Below the pieces are notes generated by a model. It worked only from the letters and a program-made list of their open reading frames with translations, did not search any database and was not told the DNA's origin. The translations under genes and the position numbers were made by a program. Positions 31,697 to 39,592 of a DNA stretch of 64,000 nucleotides are shown one piece after another. Each line of letters begins with the position of its first letter. Position 1 is the first letter of the stretch. Location of the stretch: contig JAXGYO010000002.1 in the NCBI GenBank assembly GCA_040772225.1, positions 1,426,001 through 1,490,000 of the forward strand, written 5' to 3'. Source of the DNA: JAAYED01 sp040772225 (GTDB lineage: Bacteria > Chloroflexota > Anaerolineae > UBA1429).

Positions 31697-34264
31697 CTAT
31701 TGCGCCCACTTGACCAGGCCGGGGATATGCTCGCTATGTAGATTCGGATGACTGGGCAGCACACGGATCGTAAATCCGTTCAGGCCGCTGGCATCGAAAC
31801 GCGCCTTGACCTCATAGTGATGCGAGCCATCCTCCTCGGTCCGAACATAGTCCATCTCCTGAATCCGGTAATCGGTGATCTCACCGGCTGCATCTGCAGA
31901 TCCCAGACAGACCTGCACTGCTACATCGGAAGGACTCAGCGAGCCAAGACGTACGTGGGTGCTAAAGGAGACCTCCTGGCGGACGGTGAGCCCATCGTGC
32001 GCATCGGTGCGCACGTCAGCGAAACTGATCTGGGGCCAGGCCAAGCGCACATGCGCCAGCCAATCCGCCAGTTCCCTTGCAGCCGCGGCATCCTCCGCCT
32101 GGAGCCGGTTGCGACGCTCCATCGATGGACGATACATACCATCGCTATACTCTTGCAACATGCGCTGCGTGTTGAACCTGGGCCCCACCCCCGCCATAGA
32201 GCGCTTCATCTTGGCTACCCAGGCATGGGGAATGACATTATTCCCATGATCGTAGAACAGCGGCACAATGTCCTTTTCCAGAAGATCGTAAAGGGCCTCT
32301 GCCTCCACCTGGTCACCAAAGGCATCATCACGATAGACCTCGCCGTGTCCGATGCGCCAGCCGATCTCTGAGGAATATCCCTCGTACCACCAGCCGTCCA
32401 ACGAGCTCACGTGGATGGCGCCGTTCATGCAGGCTTTCATCCCGCTCGTGCCGCTCGCTTCCTGACCCCAGCGCGGGGTGTTCAGCCAGATGTCGGCGCC
32501 CTGCACAAGGTACCGTGCGATCTCGATGTCATAGTCCTCGAGAAAAACGATGCGCTGGCGCAGATCGGGCCGCCGCATGGTGTGGATCATCGTACGGATC
32601 AGTTCCTTTGCCGGCGTGTCCTCCGGATGCGCCTTACCGGAGAAGATGATCTGCACCGGCCGCCCGGGCTGATTGAGAATGCGCGAAAGACGTTCCGGGT
32701 CCTGGAATAGCAGCAACGCCCGCTTATAGGTCGCGAATCTGCGGGCAAATGCGATCGTCAGCACGTCCGGATCGAGCACGTTGACGACGTCATCCATATC
32801 GGTCTGGCTGGCGCCTCGCCGCTGCATCTGCATCACCACCCGTTCCCTGGCCATGGTCACCAGACGCTCGCGCCTGCGCTCGTGCGCCTGCCATAGCTCC
32901 CCGTCGGGGATACGGTCCACACGCTGCCAGAGATCGGTATCGGCGGGGTTCTCCAGCCATCGCGGACCCACGTATCGCAACAGCAGATTAGACATCTCCT
33001 CAGAGACCCAAGTGCGGTGGTGTACGCCGTTGGTAATTGCGCAGATCGGAATCTCTGGCGCGGGAGTACCGGGCCAGAGGTTCTGCCACATCCGGCGCGC
33101 CACCTGGCCGTGCAATTGGCTGACGCCGTTCGCCTTGGATGAGAGCGACAGTGCCAGGACGGCCATGGAAAAGGGCGTGTCGGCCTGTGTGTCGGGGGCA
33201 CGACCCAGAGACAGGAACTGCTCACGGTCGATACCAAGTTCTTGCATCATCTCGCCAAGATAGCGATCGATCAGGTACGGCGGGAAAAGATCGATGCCCG
33301 CGGGCACCGGTGTGTGTGTCGTAAAGACGCTTCCAGCCACCGCCAGCACGCGGGCCTGCTCAAAGTTAAGGCTGTAGCGGTGCATGGCGAGGCGTATGCG
33401 CTCCAGTCCCAAGAACGCCGAGTGCCCTTCGTTCATATGGCAGACTGCTGGCTCGATCCCCAGCGCCGACAGCGCCCTGAGTCCGCCGATACCGAGAACA
33501 ATCTCCTGTCGGATGCGCATATCCAGATCACCAGAGTAGAGCTTGCTCGTGATCTGGCGATCCTCGGGCCGGTTGGCCTCCACATTTGTGTCCAGCATGT
33601 AGAGAGGCACACGCCCCACCTGTATGCGCCAGATCTGAATGTGTACCTGACGCCCGGGAAACTGCACGGTGAACATCACCGGCCGACCAGAAGAGTCCCG
33701 CTCCAGCTGCACCGGCATGTTGTGGAAATCGTTGGCGGGATAGGTCTCCTGTTGCCAACCATCTGCATTGAGATACTGCCTGAAATAGCCTTCCTGATAC
33801 AGCATGCCCACCCCGATCAGAGGCATCGCCAGGTCGCTGGCCGTCTTCAGATGATCTCCAGACAGCACCCCAAGGCCACCCGAATAGATGGGCAATGCCT
33901 CAGAGAGGCCGTACTCCATAGAAAAGTATCCGACGATCTGAGGCTTGCCCTCCCGCTCAAGGCCGGGCTCATCCCAGTGCGGAGCGACGGACATGTACTC
34001 CAGGAGATCGCGGTAGACGCGATCCATGTGAGACAGAAACCCCTCATCCTGGCTTACTTCATCCAGGCGCTCTTGCGTGATGCGCCCAATGGTGCTCACC
34101 GGGTTATGTCGCAAAGCGGCAAACAGGTCCGCGTCCAAACGCCGAAACAGGTCCACCGCATCTCGGTTCCAGGACCACCAGAGGTTGTGTGAAATCTCCA
34201 GGAGGGGCTTGAGGCGAGGGGGTAGGGACGGGACGACGTTTATTGTCCGAAAGGATCGCAGCAT
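31697..34264 (-). CDS. glgP: Alpha-glucan (glycogen/maltodextrin) phosphorylase, DUF3417 type
   Basis: 855 residues from MLRSFRTINVVPSLPPRLKP, with TGGAG five bases before the ATG. The start KPLLEISHNLWWSWNRDAVD is the DUF3417 domain that marks this phosphorylase branch. The phosphorylase core includes GYFSMEYGLSEALPIYSGGL, HMNEGHSAFLGLERI, FARRFATYKRALLLF and the PLP-lysine motif EASGTSGMKACMNGAI. It releases glucose-1-phosphate from alpha-1,4-glucans. Two earlier in-frame Mets (up to 34321) would overlap the promoter, so they are rejected. Confidence 0.95.
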   Translation of the reverse strand: MLRSFRTINVVPSLPPRLKPLLEISHNLWWSWNRDAVDLFRRLDADLFAALRHNPVSTIGRITQERLDEVSQDEGFLSHMDRVYRDLLEYMSVAPHWDEPGLEREGKPQIVGYFSMEYGLSEALPIYSGGLGVLSGDHLKTASDLAMPLIGVGMLYQEGYFRQYLNADGWQQETYPANDFHNMPVQLERDSSGRPVMFTVQFPGRQVHIQIWRIQVGRVPLYMLDTNVEANRPEDRQITSKLYSGDLDMRIRQEIVLGIGGLRALSALGIEPAVCHMNEGHSAFLGLERIRLAMHRYSLNFEQARVLAVAGSVFTTHTPVPAGIDLFPPYLIDRYLGEMMQELGIDREQFLSLGRAPDTQADTPFSMAVLALSLSSKANGVSQLHGQVARRMWQNLWPGTPAPEIPICAITNGVHHRTWVSEEMSNLLLRYVGPRWLENPADTDLWQRVDRIPDGELWQAHERRRERLVTMARERVVMQMQRRGASQTDMDDVVNVLDPDVLTIAFARRFATYKRALLLFQDPERLSRILNQPGRPVQIIFSGKAHPEDTPAKELIRTMIHTMRRPDLRQRIVFLEDYDIEIARYLVQGADIWLNTPRWGQEASGTSGMKACMNGAIHVSSLDGWWYEGYSSEIGWRIGHGEVYRDDAFGDQVEAEALYDLLEKDIVPLFYDHGNNVIPHAWVAKMKRSMAGVGPRFNTQRMLQEYSDGMYRPSMERRNRLQAEDAAAARELADWLAHVRLAWPQISFADVRTDAHDGLTVRQEVSFSTHVRLGSLSPSDVAVQVCLGSADAAGEITDYRIQEMDYVRTEEDGSHHYEVKARFDASGLNGFTIRVLPSHPNLHSEHIPGLVKWAQ

Positions 34265-34292
34265 GTGCACTCCAGATGTATGGCTGTGGGCC

Positions 34293-34321
34293 ATTATAGC
34301 GGCGCGCCACGATTGTACCAA
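34293..34321 (-). promoter_or_regulatory. Promoter of the glucan phosphorylase gene
   Basis: On the minus strand: TTGGTA (34321-34316), 17-bp spacer, TATAAT (34298-34293), about 29 bases before the ATG at 34264. This location decides the start codon, since upstream in-frame Met codons lie in or before the promoter. Confidence 0.8.
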
Positions 34322-34393
34322 CTCGGCGGGCGGAGCGCCCTCCCCTTAACCGCCGCGAGGTATACCACCATGGCGCGCCCCGAAGGCAGTCGG

Positions 34394-35101
34394 TCAGGAC
34401 GTGACGACCTCACCCTCGAAATCATCAAACAGCGCTTCCACCTCTGCGGTGGTCATCAGGCCAGCGGCCTCCAAGACCTTGGCCGCGGCCAACTTTTCAG
34501 GGGCAGCGCCCTCGAAATAGGTGTCCTCGTTAATGACTGTCCTGGGCACGCCATAGACGCTGTAGCGATTGGCCAGCTGCGGGAACTCTACCGCCTCGAC
34601 CATGTCCGCTGTGACCAGATCACTGGCCATAGCCATTGCATGCGCGACCTGTACGGCCGCCGGACAGTACGGGCAGGTGGGCGTAATAAATACCTGCAGG
34701 TGAACCGGATCTGTCAACCGGGACAGCATATCCACGGTCTCGGCGGAGAGGCCATGCTCTTCCCGTGACACCGCGACAATATCCTCGATTAGCGTGTTGA
34801 ATTCATAGCCGGAAGGTATGCCATAGAACCGCATGCCATAGTCCCTGGCGCCCATGACCACTGTGGCCGGGATGCGGCTGATGTTATATTCCTGGGCAAC
34901 GTCCTTGTCCGTGACAAAGTTATAGACCTGAAGAGTGATCTTGTCCGACAACTCGGACACCTCGGTCAGCAGCTGCTTTGTCTCGCGACAGAACTGACAC
35001 TCGAGCGCCTGTGTAAAGAGCTTGAGCGTGACCGGTCCTGTCAGGGTGTGCTCCAGATGATTTCGCAGAAAATCCTGATCCTTCTTGCTTAGTATTGCCA
35101 T
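34394..35101 (-). CDS. Glutaredoxin-like protein with two thioredoxin folds (protein disulfide oxidoreductase)
   Basis: 235 residues after GTAGGAGGACGTAAT. Two thioredoxin-like modules in tandem: the first with CQFCRETKQLL (about 34-44) and cis-Pro in SRIPATVV, the second with FITPTCPYCPAAVQVA (about 137-152) and cis-Pro in YGVPRTVI. This is the layout of archaeal and thermophile protein disulfide oxidoreductases and of AhpF-type N-terminal domains. It probably reduces or oxidises protein thiols in the cytoplasm. It lies 11 bases after the GH2 gene on the same transcript, a combination with no obvious functional link. Confidence 0.88.
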   Translation of the reverse strand: MAILSKKDQDFLRNHLEHTLTGPVTLKLFTQALECQFCRETKQLLTEVSELSDKITLQVYNFVTDKDVAQEYNISRIPATVVMGARDYGMRFYGIPSGYEFNTLIEDIVAVSREEHGLSAETVDMLSRLTDPVHLQVFITPTCPYCPAAVQVAHAMAMASDLVTADMVEAVEFPQLANRYSVYGVPRTVINEDTYFEGAAPEKLAAAKVLEAAGLMTTAEVEALFDDFEGEVVTS

Positions 35102-35112
35102 ATTACGTCCTC

Positions 35113-36846
35113 CTACTCCTCGATAGCTGCTCTGCGTGTATTGATCTCACGGAATAGCGCCGGATCGAACTTGGGTCGGCGGTCATACGTGTAGAGCCCA
35201 TTCACTTCCTGTTCGATATCGTAGAGCTGGGTGTAGCAAAAGGCACACATGCGCGGATGGTCCAACAGCGCATCGGTGAGTGCACGGTACCGCTCAAGAA
35301 ACGCCTCTGGCGAGGTGGGACGCCCGGACACACCGCCGTACCCCCAGCCAACCTCATCGGCCTGACCAGGGTTCCACCAGATTCCACCATACTCGCTCAC
35401 AAAATAGGGTTGTCCCTCATAGGGGGCATCATGTTCCGGCCGGTTTCTGAACGGCTCTCCTCCCTCGGCCAGCGCGGCAAAGACACCGCTAAAGGTCTCC
35501 GGGTTCTGATCATAGTTATGCACATCGTAAATGTCCGTCTCGACATGCTGATAGCCGCTCGCGTCGATCACCGGTCGGGTGCGATCGGCGATCTTGGTCG
35601 CACGGTAGACCCCCCGCAGCACCCCGGGGTCCTGATCGACCTGTGTCTCGTTAAAGGGACACCATCCTATCACCGAGGGGTGGCTGTAATCGCGCTGTAT
35701 GGCCTCCAGCCACTGCGGCAGAAATACCTCTAGAGCGCGAGGCTCACTGACATCGAGGCCCCAGTTGGCAAACTCGTCCCACACCAGGTAGCCCATGCGA
35801 TCAGCCCAATACAGAAACCGGGGTTCAAAGAGCTTTTGATGGAGCCGTGCGCCATTGAACCCAAGTCCCTGAGAGATGCGAATGTCGTTCTTGAGCGCCT
35901 CGTCATCCGGAGCCGTGTAGATCCCGTCAGGATAGTAGCCCTGGTCCAGCACCAACCGCTGGAAAACAGGCTGTCCGTTGAGGAGAATCGCGCGGTCAGA
36001 GAGCGACACCGTACGCATCCCAAAGTAGCTGCGCACCGGGTCCTGTCCTCCTGCCGCCGGCTCCAGCGTCAAGTCCAGGTCATAGAGCGTAGGGCTGCCA
36101 GGCGACCACAATTGCGCCTCAGGCACGTCGAGGATGAGAGTCGCTTGCTGCCCTTCGAATGACGCCTCTCTTCTTGCCACCACCCCACCGGACAGTGAGG
36201 CGATCCCGCGCAACACTCCTCTCTGCCGCTGTCCGCCCAGGGATGCCTCTACAAGCAACTGACCAGTCTCCACAAGAGGCGTCATTCGCAGATCCGCGAT
36301 ATACGTCTCAGGCACTGGCTCGAGCCAGACCGTCTGCCACAGCCCGGTCGTGCGCGTATAGTGGCACCGTCGCGAGTAATAATCCGGGCACTGCTTGCCT
36401 GAGAGGACCCAGGGCGAGCGCGTATCATCCCGCGCGTGGATCGTGAGCACGTTCTGCCCCCGCTTTAGCGCAGAGGTGATATCGATCTGGAACGGCGTAT
36501 AGCCACCGCGATGGGTCCCGACCAAGTCACCATTCACCCACACGGTGGCATCATGGTCGCAGGCGCCCACATGCAGGAGCACGCGTCCCTCTTCCCAGTC
36601 TGAACGAACAGAAAACTCACGTCGGTACCAGACGCCGGCATGAAAGTCCACGTCCGCCACACCTGAAAGGGCGCTCTCTGGACAGAAAGGTACAACGATC
36701 TCGGACGCCAGGCTGTCAGCATGTGCCAGGCCGCGGGCAATCCCGCTAAGCCCAGGATCGAACTCAAACTCCCACACACCATTCAGGTTGATCCATCGTT
36801 GGCGGACCAGTTGAGGACGAGGATACTCGGGACGCGGAATCTGCAT
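35113..36846 (-). CDS. Glycoside hydrolase family 2 (beta-galactosidase/glucuronidase-like)
   Basis: 577 residues, ATG after GGAGGGGAC. Sugar-binding beta-sandwich (about 1-170: WINLNGVWEFEFDP, VGACDHDATVWVNGDLVGTH), Ig-like domain (170-270), and TIM barrel (280-577). The acid/base Glu lies in GWCPFNETQVDQD and the probable nucleophile Glu in YFVSEYGGIWW. FNGARLHQKLFEPRFLYWAD is typical of cytoplasmic GH2 enzymes. It has no signal peptide. Shorter than LacZ because it lacks the C-terminal domains. Substrate unknown; candidates are beta-galactosides, beta-glucuronides or beta-mannosides. Confidence 0.88.
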   Translation of the reverse strand: MQIPRPEYPRPQLVRQRWINLNGVWEFEFDPGLSGIARGLAHADSLASEIVVPFCPESALSGVADVDFHAGVWYRREFSVRSDWEEGRVLLHVGACDHDATVWVNGDLVGTHRGGYTPFQIDITSALKRGQNVLTIHARDDTRSPWVLSGKQCPDYYSRRCHYTRTTGLWQTVWLEPVPETYIADLRMTPLVETGQLLVEASLGGQRQRGVLRGIASLSGGVVARREASFEGQQATLILDVPEAQLWSPGSPTLYDLDLTLEPAAGGQDPVRSYFGMRTVSLSDRAILLNGQPVFQRLVLDQGYYPDGIYTAPDDEALKNDIRISQGLGFNGARLHQKLFEPRFLYWADRMGYLVWDEFANWGLDVSEPRALEVFLPQWLEAIQRDYSHPSVIGWCPFNETQVDQDPGVLRGVYRATKIADRTRPVIDASGYQHVETDIYDVHNYDQNPETFSGVFAALAEGGEPFRNRPEHDAPYEGQPYFVSEYGGIWWNPGQADEVGWGYGGVSGRPTSPEAFLERYRALTDALLDHPRMCAFCYTQLYDIEQEVNGLYTYDRRPKFDPALFREINTRRAAIEE

Positions 36847-36880
36847 GTCCCCTCCATGTCTCTACGTATACAGCCCTTGT

Positions 36881-36909
36881 ATTGTAGACACGGTCATCCA
36901 GCCCGTCAA
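36881..36909 (-). promoter_or_regulatory. Promoter of the GH2-thioredoxin operon
   Basis: On the minus strand: TTGACG (36909-36904), 17-bp spacer, TACAAT (36886-36881), about 35 bases before the GH2 ATG. It stands 22 bp from the -35 of the divergent promoter at 36932, so the two could share a regulator. Confidence 0.8.
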
Positions 36910-36931
36910 TACTTTGCCGGGGCCTGCGCTG

Positions 36932-36960
36932 TTGACAGACGCTCGGCCGGGCCATATAAT
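36932..36960 (+). promoter_or_regulatory. Perfect-consensus promoter upstream of the HAD gene
   Basis: TTGACA (36932-36937), 17-bp spacer, TATAAT (36955-36960). The first clear gene, HAD, starts at 37129, leaving a ~160-base leader. The leader includes a T6 run at about 37010 after a short GTACG/CGTAC stem, so a short terminated transcript is also possible. Confidence 0.8.
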
Positions 36961-37128
36961 CATGATGGTACGTTTAGCAAAAGATTGTTGTTCTGTGCGT
37001 ACGTGATGGTTTTTTATAGCTGAGCTTCTGTGAATTGGTCAACACGGCGCCGTCCGAAGGCATCGGCTTGCCGTACAGAGCAGTTGGTCTTTTCCCCCTT
37101 GAATCCTACGAAAGAGCTTGAGCACTCT

Positions 37129-37758
37129 ATGCCCATCAAGGCACTGGTTTTTGACTGTGGTGGCGTCGTACTGCGTGACCGTGATGAGTCCTATTATGCT
37201 CGCTGGGAGCAGCGCCTGGGGCTAGATGCGGGCGTATTGAAGCAAGAACTGTACCAGGGCTTTCTTTGGTCTGAAGCTGAGCTCGGAAAGATCAGTGAGG
37301 ACCAGTTCTGGCGCTCCGCTGGAGAGCGGTATGGCCTTTCCCCAGCGGAGAGCGATGCACTGGGCGCCGACGCCTGGAAGAGCTGGGGCGTCGACCCGGT
37401 TGTGCTCAGCCTGGTGAAACGTGCGCGCGGACGATTCCGGATCGCGATGCTGAGCAACGCGACCGATGCCCTCGAGTCCAAATTGAGTGCTATCTATGGC
37501 ATCGCCGATTTTTTCGATCCGATCGTGAACTCGTCTCGGCTCGGCATAGCCAAGCCAGCCCCCGAGATCTATCAGGAGCTACTCAGAAGGATGGGGCTCG
37601 AAGCGGGCGAGACCGTGTTCATCGACGATCGCGCGGACAATGTCGCGGCAGCCGCGTCACTGGGGATGCACGTCATCTGGTTTGTGCACCCGAATGAGCT
37701 AGAGCGACAACTCTCACCGTATCTCGCTCTTGAGAGCGTTGCGATCGAGTCCCCCTGA
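37129..37758 (+). CDS. HAD-superfamily (YihX-like) hydrolase
   Basis: 209 residues from MPIKALVFDCGGVVLRDRD. HAD motif I is FDCGGV (the nucleophile Asp is present, the usual second Asp is Gly, as in YihX-type proteins), motif II MLSNATD, motif III lysine GIAKPAPEIY, motif IV FIDDRADNV. A helical cap lies at about 15-85. Likely a sugar-phosphate or similar small-molecule phosphatase; the substrate cannot be read. In-frame codons from 37030 exist but no strong start. Weak ribosome binding site (AAAGAGCTTGAG). Confidence 0.85.
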   Translation: MPIKALVFDCGGVVLRDRDESYYARWEQRLGLDAGVLKQELYQGFLWSEAELGKISEDQFWRSAGERYGLSPAESDALGADAWKSWGVDPVVLSLVKRARGRFRIAMLSNATDALESKLSAIYGIADFFDPIVNSSRLGIAKPAPEIYQELLRRMGLEAGETVFIDDRADNVAAAASLGMHVIWFVHPNELERQLSPYLALESVAIESP

Positions 37759-37826
37759 TACCCAGTCCGCATGCGCAAGGAGCAACCCGTGGTGTGCACA
37801 CGCTAGTCTTCCGAGTCAAGCCTCAT

Positions 37827-37847
37827 CCCGTGGCCGTCGGCCACGGG
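37827..37847 (+). terminator. Perfect GC-rich hairpin before the ABC-F gene
   Basis: CCCGTGGCC-GTC-GGCCACGGG, a 9-bp perfect stem with a 3-base loop, followed by CCCCTTATCT. It ends 28 bases before the ABC-F ATG at 37876. It may terminate HAD transcription weakly or be an attenuator of ABC-F; no long T run is present. Confidence 0.45.
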
Positions 37848-37875
37848 CCCCTTATCTGTGCACGACAGGAGCTCT

Positions 37876-39534
37876 ATGCTACACGTATCTGATCTTTCCA
37901 AGCGCTTTGGCGATACTCTACTTTTTGAGCAGGTGAACTTTACGATTAACGATGGCGAGCGCGTCGCGTTGATCGGGCCCAACGGCAGCGGCAAGAGCAC
38001 GCTGCTGCGCATTCTCGTTGGCGAAGAGGTCCCCGATCGCGGCAGCATCCGTTTTCAGGTGCCCCTCGACCGCGTCGGTTACCTCCCCCAGGGCCTTATC
38101 TATAACGATGAGCTGCTCGTCAGCGATATCCTCGTCGATCGGGAACGCGACCAGGCCGCCTGGATCGCGGAACTGGAGAGGCTCGGCATCGCACTATCAA
38201 AGGCCTCGGACAGCCAACGGCCCGCTCTCGAGCACGCCTACGCCACCGCCCTCGAACAGATCTCAAACCCGGACGTCTTGCCTGAGCATCAGGTCGAAAC
38301 CATTCTGGCCGGGCTGGGGTTATCAGATGTGGCGGCGAACACGCCCATACGCACGCTGAGTGGCGGCCAAAAGACGCGGCTCGGGCTTGCACGATTGCTG
38401 CTGCAACAACCCAGTATGCTGCTCCTTGACGAGCCCACCAATCACCTGGATATCACAGCCCTGGAGTGGCTCGAAGTCTTTCTGGCGCAATACCGCGGCG
38501 CGATGCTGATCGTATCCCATGACCGTACCTTTCTCGAGAACACGGTGAACACGGTCTTTGAGCTGGGGAACGAGCAACACACGCTAACCGTCTATCCGGG
38601 GAGTTATTCCGAATATGCGCTTGCCAAGCGTCGTGAAGAGGCGCATCGATGGCAGCAGTACAACGAACAGCAAGAGCGCATCGGCAAGCTGGAGAACGCG
38701 ATCCAGCGCTGGAAGGGCCAGGCCAGCCGCATCGAAGGCGAAACGATCGCCTTCTACTACAAGAAGCGGGCAAAAAAGGTCGCTCACCAGGCAGTCATTC
38801 GTCAGCGACGCCTGGAACGCATGCTGGAATCTGAGGATATTGTGGACAAGCCCGTTCAGGGTTGGAACGTCAAGCTAGAGTTTGTGAACACACCGCCGAG
38901 CGGCCAGGATGTCCTGGTCGTTGAGGGCGTCTCCAAGGCGTTCGGCGCGCACGTGCTGTTCAGCGATGTAAATCTTGTCTTGCAGCGCGGTGAGCGCATC
39001 GCGCTCGTCGGCCCGAACGGCTCGGGGAAGACGACCTTTTTGCGGATGCTCGTAGGGGATGAAGAGCCTAGCTTCGGCGCCCTGCGCATCGGTTCGGGAG
39101 TCCAGATCGGCTACTTTGCACAAGAACAGGGGACGCTGAACCCGGACGCAAACGCACTGCAAATAGTTCAGGAGACCACTGGCCTTGGTGAAACAGAGGC
39201 CCGCGGCTTTTTGCATTACTATCTATTCTCCGGGGATGATGTGTTCACACCCATCCGTGACCTGAGCTATGGCGAGCGCGCCCGCCTGGCCCTGGGGATG
39301 CTCGTCCTCAGAGGCTGTAACCTGTTGTTGCTGGATGAACCTGTTAACCACCTCGACATACCGTCCCGTGAGCGTTTTGAGCAAGCCCTGAGCGATTTTG
39401 AGGGCACCGTACTGGCAGTGGTCCATGACCGGTACTTTGTGCAGCGGTTTGCCACGGGGGTCTGGGGCCTTGCGGGAGGCACCATTCGGCGCTACCCCGA
39501 TCTCCACCAGGCCCTGGTCGACGCCGGTCAGTGA
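37876..39534 (+). CDS. ABC-F family ATPase (ribosome-associated or resistance type)
   Basis: 552 residues from MLHVSDLSKRFGDTLLFEQV, ACAGGAG before the ATG. Two ABC cassettes with no membrane domain: GPNGSGKSTLLRILVG, LSGGQKTRLGLARLL and LLLDEPTNHLD in the first; GPNGSGKTTFLRMLVG, LSYGERARLALGMLV and LLLLDEPVNHLD in the second. The charged linker between them (EEAHRWQQYNEQQERIGKLE and on) is the P-site-tRNA interaction motif region. ABC-F proteins act at the ribosome E-site, some protecting against antibiotics. Which subfamily is not clear. Confidence 0.9.
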   Translation: MLHVSDLSKRFGDTLLFEQVNFTINDGERVALIGPNGSGKSTLLRILVGEEVPDRGSIRFQVPLDRVGYLPQGLIYNDELLVSDILVDRERDQAAWIAELERLGIALSKASDSQRPALEHAYATALEQISNPDVLPEHQVETILAGLGLSDVAANTPIRTLSGGQKTRLGLARLLLQQPSMLLLDEPTNHLDITALEWLEVFLAQYRGAMLIVSHDRTFLENTVNTVFELGNEQHTLTVYPGSYSEYALAKRREEAHRWQQYNEQQERIGKLENAIQRWKGQASRIEGETIAFYYKKRAKKVAHQAVIRQRRLERMLESEDIVDKPVQGWNVKLEFVNTPPSGQDVLVVEGVSKAFGAHVLFSDVNLVLQRGERIALVGPNGSGKTTFLRMLVGDEEPSFGALRIGSGVQIGYFAQEQGTLNPDANALQIVQETTGLGETEARGFLHYYLFSGDDVFTPIRDLSYGERARLALGMLVLRGCNLLLLDEPVNHLDIPSRERFEQALSDFEGTVLAVVHDRYFVQRFATGVWGLAGGTIRRYPDLHQALVDAGQ

Positions 39535-39592
39535 CGTAACCGCCACCTAACGACAAAGAGCAACGCGCACAGACGCGACCAGGAGCATAGCG

